DNA from: Agelas oroides
Lineage: Eukaryota; Porifera; Demospongiae; Agelasida; Agelasidae
NCBI GenBank assembly: GCA_949130485.1
Contig: OX422187.1
Coordinates: forward strand, 7,514,205 to 7,578,204
DNA length: 64,000 nt
Reading direction: 5' to 3'
Positions 61,036 through 64,000 of this stretch are shown here, in pieces. The notes below the pieces were generated by a model, which saw only the letters and a list, made by a program, of their open reading frames with translations, was not told the origin of the DNA and ran no database searches. Within the stretch, counting starts at the first letter, position 1, and every line of letters starts with the position of its first letter. The position numbers and the translations under genes were made by a program.

Positions 61036-61444
61036 GTATGCCTATTGTCTGTAACATACTTTTGAATGTTGCAGATGTAATTTCAAATATAAATTAGGAC
61101 ATTCTATAGGGATACTGTAACCCTGCATGCATATTATATTCCTGTAATTCCTGACAAGACCTGGGCAGGCTGAACTGAAGTAAAACGTTGGAGCAACCTA
61201 ATTTAGCTCTCCTTTGCCACAGTTGCTCCAGTCTTTACAGCTTGGTTAGGTGATGGTTCCTGTGTTCATACCTGTGATTGTCCAACCAATTCTAAAGGAC
61301 AGAACCAAGATCTCAGAAAATTATAGAGGAACTTTGATAGCCTCCTACTTCAGTACCTCACTGAGTAGTGTATTAAGGAATTTATTCGGTGTACAATTAC
61401 TGGAAGAAAAATGTACTCTGGCAATCTACCTCACAGATTTAGTT

Positions 61445-61640
61445 TGGGTTTAAGCCTGGTCTTTTCACGACAATGAGTACTGGCCAAGGGCTTTCCATTT
61501 CTGACACTGTAGGGAGTTTACAGTCTGGACAAGTTAGATAATCAGTAGGTGTGGTTAAAGTTATGAATCTGCGTAAACTTGCTGAAACTTTGAAAAATTA
61601 GATTGGAGCAGAAGTTGAAATAGAGTATGTTAAGGTCGAC
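61445..61640 (+). repeat. Interspersed repeat family B, copy 5 (right half)
   Basis: ccatttctgacactgtaggg, agtttacagtctggac and taatcagtaggtgtggttaa correspond in order to phrases of the 34180-34510 copy. The left half is absent. Confidence 0.5.
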
Positions 61641-61884
61641 CCATAGGCTAAAAGAGAATAAATAAGTTGGTTAAGTATTTCATCTAGCACATAGCACAAG
61701 TGGCTCTAGAGCACAACCATAAAAAGGACATACGTACAAGAATTAACAAGTTACAGAAGAATTAACAAGTTACATTAGCATCAGTAGAAGTTGTGTGTCG
61801 AGTGGGGGAGCACCAACACCGCTGGCACATCGATGTTCAAAATTTCACACATACATAAAGTGTGAAGTTAAAACATAAAGGGAG

Positions 61885-62048
61885 ATGGGGATGGGGCATT
61901 TATGGCTTAGATGGATGGGGCATTTTATGGCTTAAATGGGTGGGGCGTTTATGGCTTAAATGGGTGGGGCATTTTATGGCTTAAATGGGTGGGGCATTTT
62001 ATGGCTTAAATGGGTGTGGCATTTATGGCTCAAATGGATGGGGCGGTT
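61885..62048. repeat. Tandem repeat, unit about 25 bp, 6 copies
   Basis: The unit is tgggtggggcattttatggc then ttaaa, varying as ggggcatttatggctt. The last copies change to ggtgtggcatttatggctc. Confidence 0.85.
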
Positions 62049-62162
62049 AGTTACTGTTTTTGGGAGATATGCTCAAAAAAAATACTGGTCTTCAGGGGAG
62101 TACCCTTTCCGGTCCTCGCATGACCACGGGTTTCGGTCCCTTTGAACTCCCGACCCATGGCC

Positions 62163-62705
62163 TACTACAGAAAGGGCGGGACCACTCCCCGCCTAAGGTT
62201 TGCTTTGAGGAGCCCAGCTTTTGGTTGGCACATAGTGCTATGGGCATTCACAGCGCTATAAATATTCAAATTACTAAACAAATTGGGGGTGGGGCTTAAT
62301 GGTGGAGTTATCATATTAACTTATAATAACTAGGGGGATGGGCGAACGGTTAACGTACGGTACGGGATTCTGGCTCGCTATCGTGTCGTCTTGGTGGAAC
62401 GTCTGGGAGGCTTGTTCTTCGCTGGTAGGCGCTCCTGTACCGAAGATAATTCGGGTCTGTACTGCGGCGACCATCTCACGGTGAGTATTATTAGTTGTTT
62501 TGTGTGTGATACTCGGTCGACGGGCTTTAAATGGGAGCGTGCTTCTCTTAGTAACGGCGTACCTATCCTAGTAACGGCATTGTTACGCTAGTTATGGCGT
62601 GTGCTTTACTATAGTAACGGTACGCCTAGGGGTGTAGTCGGTTCCATAAGGCTGAGCTAGGGCTAGGGCTGGGTTGGGGCTGCTCTGTGTTATCTGCGAG
62701 GCTCA
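62163..62705 (+). repeat. Interspersed repeat family A, copy 2
   Basis: Matches 35720-36250 along its length (acagaaagggcgggaccact to tagtcggttccataaggctg, then gaggctcactcac). It is GC-richer and less decayed than copy 1, and its end runs straight into the tandem array at 62697. Confidence 0.7.
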
Positions 62706-63036
62706 CTCACAGTGTGAAGCTCATTCACATTAAAAATTACGAGTGTGAGGCTCACTCACACTTGAGTTACTACTGTGAGGCTCACTCACAGTTACGCTAT
62801 GGGTGTGAAGCTCATTCACACTTGAGTTACTACTGTGAAGCTCACTCACCGTTATGTTACGAGTGTGAAGCTCATTCACATTTTTAAATTATGAGTGTGA
62901 AGCTCATTCACACTTCAGTTACATGTACTACTGTGAGGCTCATTCACCGTTACGAGTGTGAAGCTCATTCACACTTGAGTTACTACTGTTACGCTATGGG
63001 TGTGAAGCTCATTCGCATTTCAAATTACGAGTGTAA
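62697..63036. repeat. Palindromic tandem array, unit about 30 bp, 11 copies
   Basis: Each unit has the near-palindrome tgtgaagctcattcacac followed by ttgagttactac or ttacgctatggg-type spacers. Two spacer types tend to alternate. Units vary from about 25 to 44 bases. Confidence 0.88.
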
Positions 63037-63037
63037 G

Positions 63038-63089
63038 TGTGTTAGGATAAGGGCTTTATACTTTATACACATGTATCTATGTGGAGATG
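63038..63089. repeat. 52-bp exact direct repeat, left copy
   Basis: Identical to 63448-63499 over 52 bases, beginning tgtgttaggataagggcttt and ending ctatgtggagatg. The two copies lie 410 bases apart, so a recent duplication or insertion event is likely. Confidence 0.85.
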
Positions 63090-63447
63090 GATAAAGACGG
63101 GGTCTTTTTGACTACAGCTGTCCTTCCTCTCGCAATTAAATACACTGTGGTAGCTAGGTGGAGATTCCCTGCGGACGGGGTTGCGGGCCTGGGTGGGTTG
63201 ACTGTACAAGCACATTGCCTGAGCGGATACTCTCACTATCCACCACCTCAGCCTCCGGCTCAATTATCTCTTCACCAAGGGGGTATCCTATGGTTAACTT
63301 TGGAAAATGGGAATGGGGCTGGGGGTTGTAAAGATGTATTCGACTAAGCTGTGGAAGGCTTGCTTGTGACCTAGTTACAACAGTAAGCTCAGATACTAAA
63401 ACCTCTCTGTGTGCATGCTGTAGGTTTCTCTACGGGCTGGGTCAGGC

Positions 63448-63499
63448 TGTGTTAGGATAAGGGCTTTATACTTTATACACATGTATCTATGTGGAGATG
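63448..63499. repeat. 52-bp exact direct repeat, right copy
   Basis: Right partner of 63038-63089, with no differences seen. It overlaps the start of the open frame at 63489. Confidence 0.85.
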
Positions 63500-63968
63500 T
63501 ACTCAACGCACAAACACCGGACAAGTACCAGCATGTAGCCAAGAGCCTGTAGATTCTACTGATGCTAATATGGCGGAGACTTCAACTTGTTTGGAGACAA
63601 CACAGCAAGAAACGCCAAATTTCACCGTCCGATTATTGATCGAATCGGACTGGTCCATGTTCAGCTGCGCCCCTGAGTGTTCAAAGCAGCTACCGCTACC
63701 AAAATATATTGCAATTGGGGAGGTCTTGGGGCATCATATCGATGCTAAAATCTCTCCAAAAGCAGCTTCAGAGAAGGCACAAACAACAGTGTCTGAAAAT
63801 AGATATACTTCTCCGAATATTGATGTTTTTCGGACGGCCATTTTATCGCTTCTAGTGCCAACAGGAAACAATGAGCGGGCGTCATTTTTGGTACACCAGG
63901 TACCGCGTACCTCCGCTACAGCCTTGCGGTATCGCCGAATGTTTACGCAGTTTTCCCTCAGCGTTTGA
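63489..63968 (+). CDS. Unrecognised ORF, 159 aa
   Basis: Open from ATG 63489 (inside the 52-bp direct repeat); a second plausible start is the Met of MAETSTCLETTQQETPNFTV at about 63570. It continues RLLIESDWSMFSCAPECSKQ and ends RYRRMFTQFSLSV. I see no signal peptide, membrane segment or known motif. The composition is less AT-rich than the surrounding intron. It might be a captured exon or part of a mobile element, or it might be chance. Confidence 0.25.
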   Translation: MWRCTQRTNTGQVPACSQEPVDSTDANMAETSTCLETTQQETPNFTVRLLIESDWSMFSCAPECSKQLPLPKYIAIGEVLGHHIDAKISPKAASEKAQTTVSENRYTSPNIDVFRTAILSLLVPTGNNERASFLVHQVPRTSATALRYRRMFTQFSLSV

Positions 63969-64000
63969 GTGTCCGAATATACCTGTCGTCCGATGATTGC

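Larger units (their letters stand above)
58473..60240 (+). other. RNF213-like intron 22
   Basis: Contains an inverted-repeat element (58838-59165) and two tRNA-like sequences facing opposite ways (59712-59784 minus, 59983-60056 plus). Nothing else was recognised. Confidence 0.6.
61036..64000. other. RNF213-like intron 24 (runs off the window), repeat-rich
   Basis: No further RNF213-like exon was found. It holds a family B repeat, a 25-bp tandem array, a family A repeat, a palindromic 30-bp tandem array, a 52-bp exact direct repeat and an unrecognised 159-aa ORF. Confidence 0.6.

Noticed and set aside
62697-63036. Regularly spaced palindromic repeats resembling a CRISPR array
   Set aside because: The spacers are repetitive and of two recurring types, unit lengths vary, no cas genes are present and the context is a eukaryotic intron.

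Overview
This is a eukaryotic, AT-rich window from an animal genome. It has GT-AG introns from tens of bases to 16 kb and is dense in small transposable elements. The host is most likely a marine invertebrate, and a sponge is my best guess. That guess rests on a stand-alone HIRAN-domain ORF, a degraded tyrosine recombinase with an HSLRIGAATT box, Helitron-like fragments with Arg/Glu-rich N-terminal repeats, and many MITEs. No sequence here fixes the species.

One host gene on the + strand spans almost the whole window. I could chain 24 exons (5433 to 61035, 5,203 nt) in a single open reading frame with GT-AG introns and matching phases. They encode 1,734 residues of an RNF213 (mysterin)-like giant AAA+ E3 ubiquitin ligase. 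The segment runs from the N-terminal stalk, through a first AAA unit with a variant P-loop (RPGMGKS), to the canonical P-loop of a catalytic AAA unit (GETGCGKT). Both ends are missing: the start codon lies upstream or in unrecognised exons, and the rest of the AAA core plus the RING part lie beyond the right edge.

Layout. 1-5.4 kb: no recognised host exon, a broken Helitron-like fragment and a broken HIRAN copy. 5.4-10.9 kb: exons 1-7. 10.9-26.9 kb: one 16-kb intron filled with nested mobile DNA. It holds a RecQ-fragment element with 9-bp target duplications, a converging array of head-to-tail Helitron-like elements at 13.9-24.2 kb, a hAT remnant, fold-backs and tandem repeats. 26.9-35.3 kb: exons 8-15, the large exon 10 carrying a UBA-like segment. 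35.3-42.9 kb: a second transposon-rich intron with four hAT-like MITEs, a 768-bp inverted-repeat element containing an intact HIRAN ORF, and a broken tyrosine recombinase. 42.9-61.0 kb: exons 16-24 with MITEs, two tRNA-like sequences and inverted repeats between them. 61-64 kb: tandem repeats and an unrecognised ORF.

The most interesting items are the HIRAN-bearing element, the set of MITEs sharing TACCGTA-type ends, the Helitron-like 3' hairpins with paired compensatory changes, the RecQ-carrying element, and a perfect 21-bp hairpin 29 bases upstream of exon 14.
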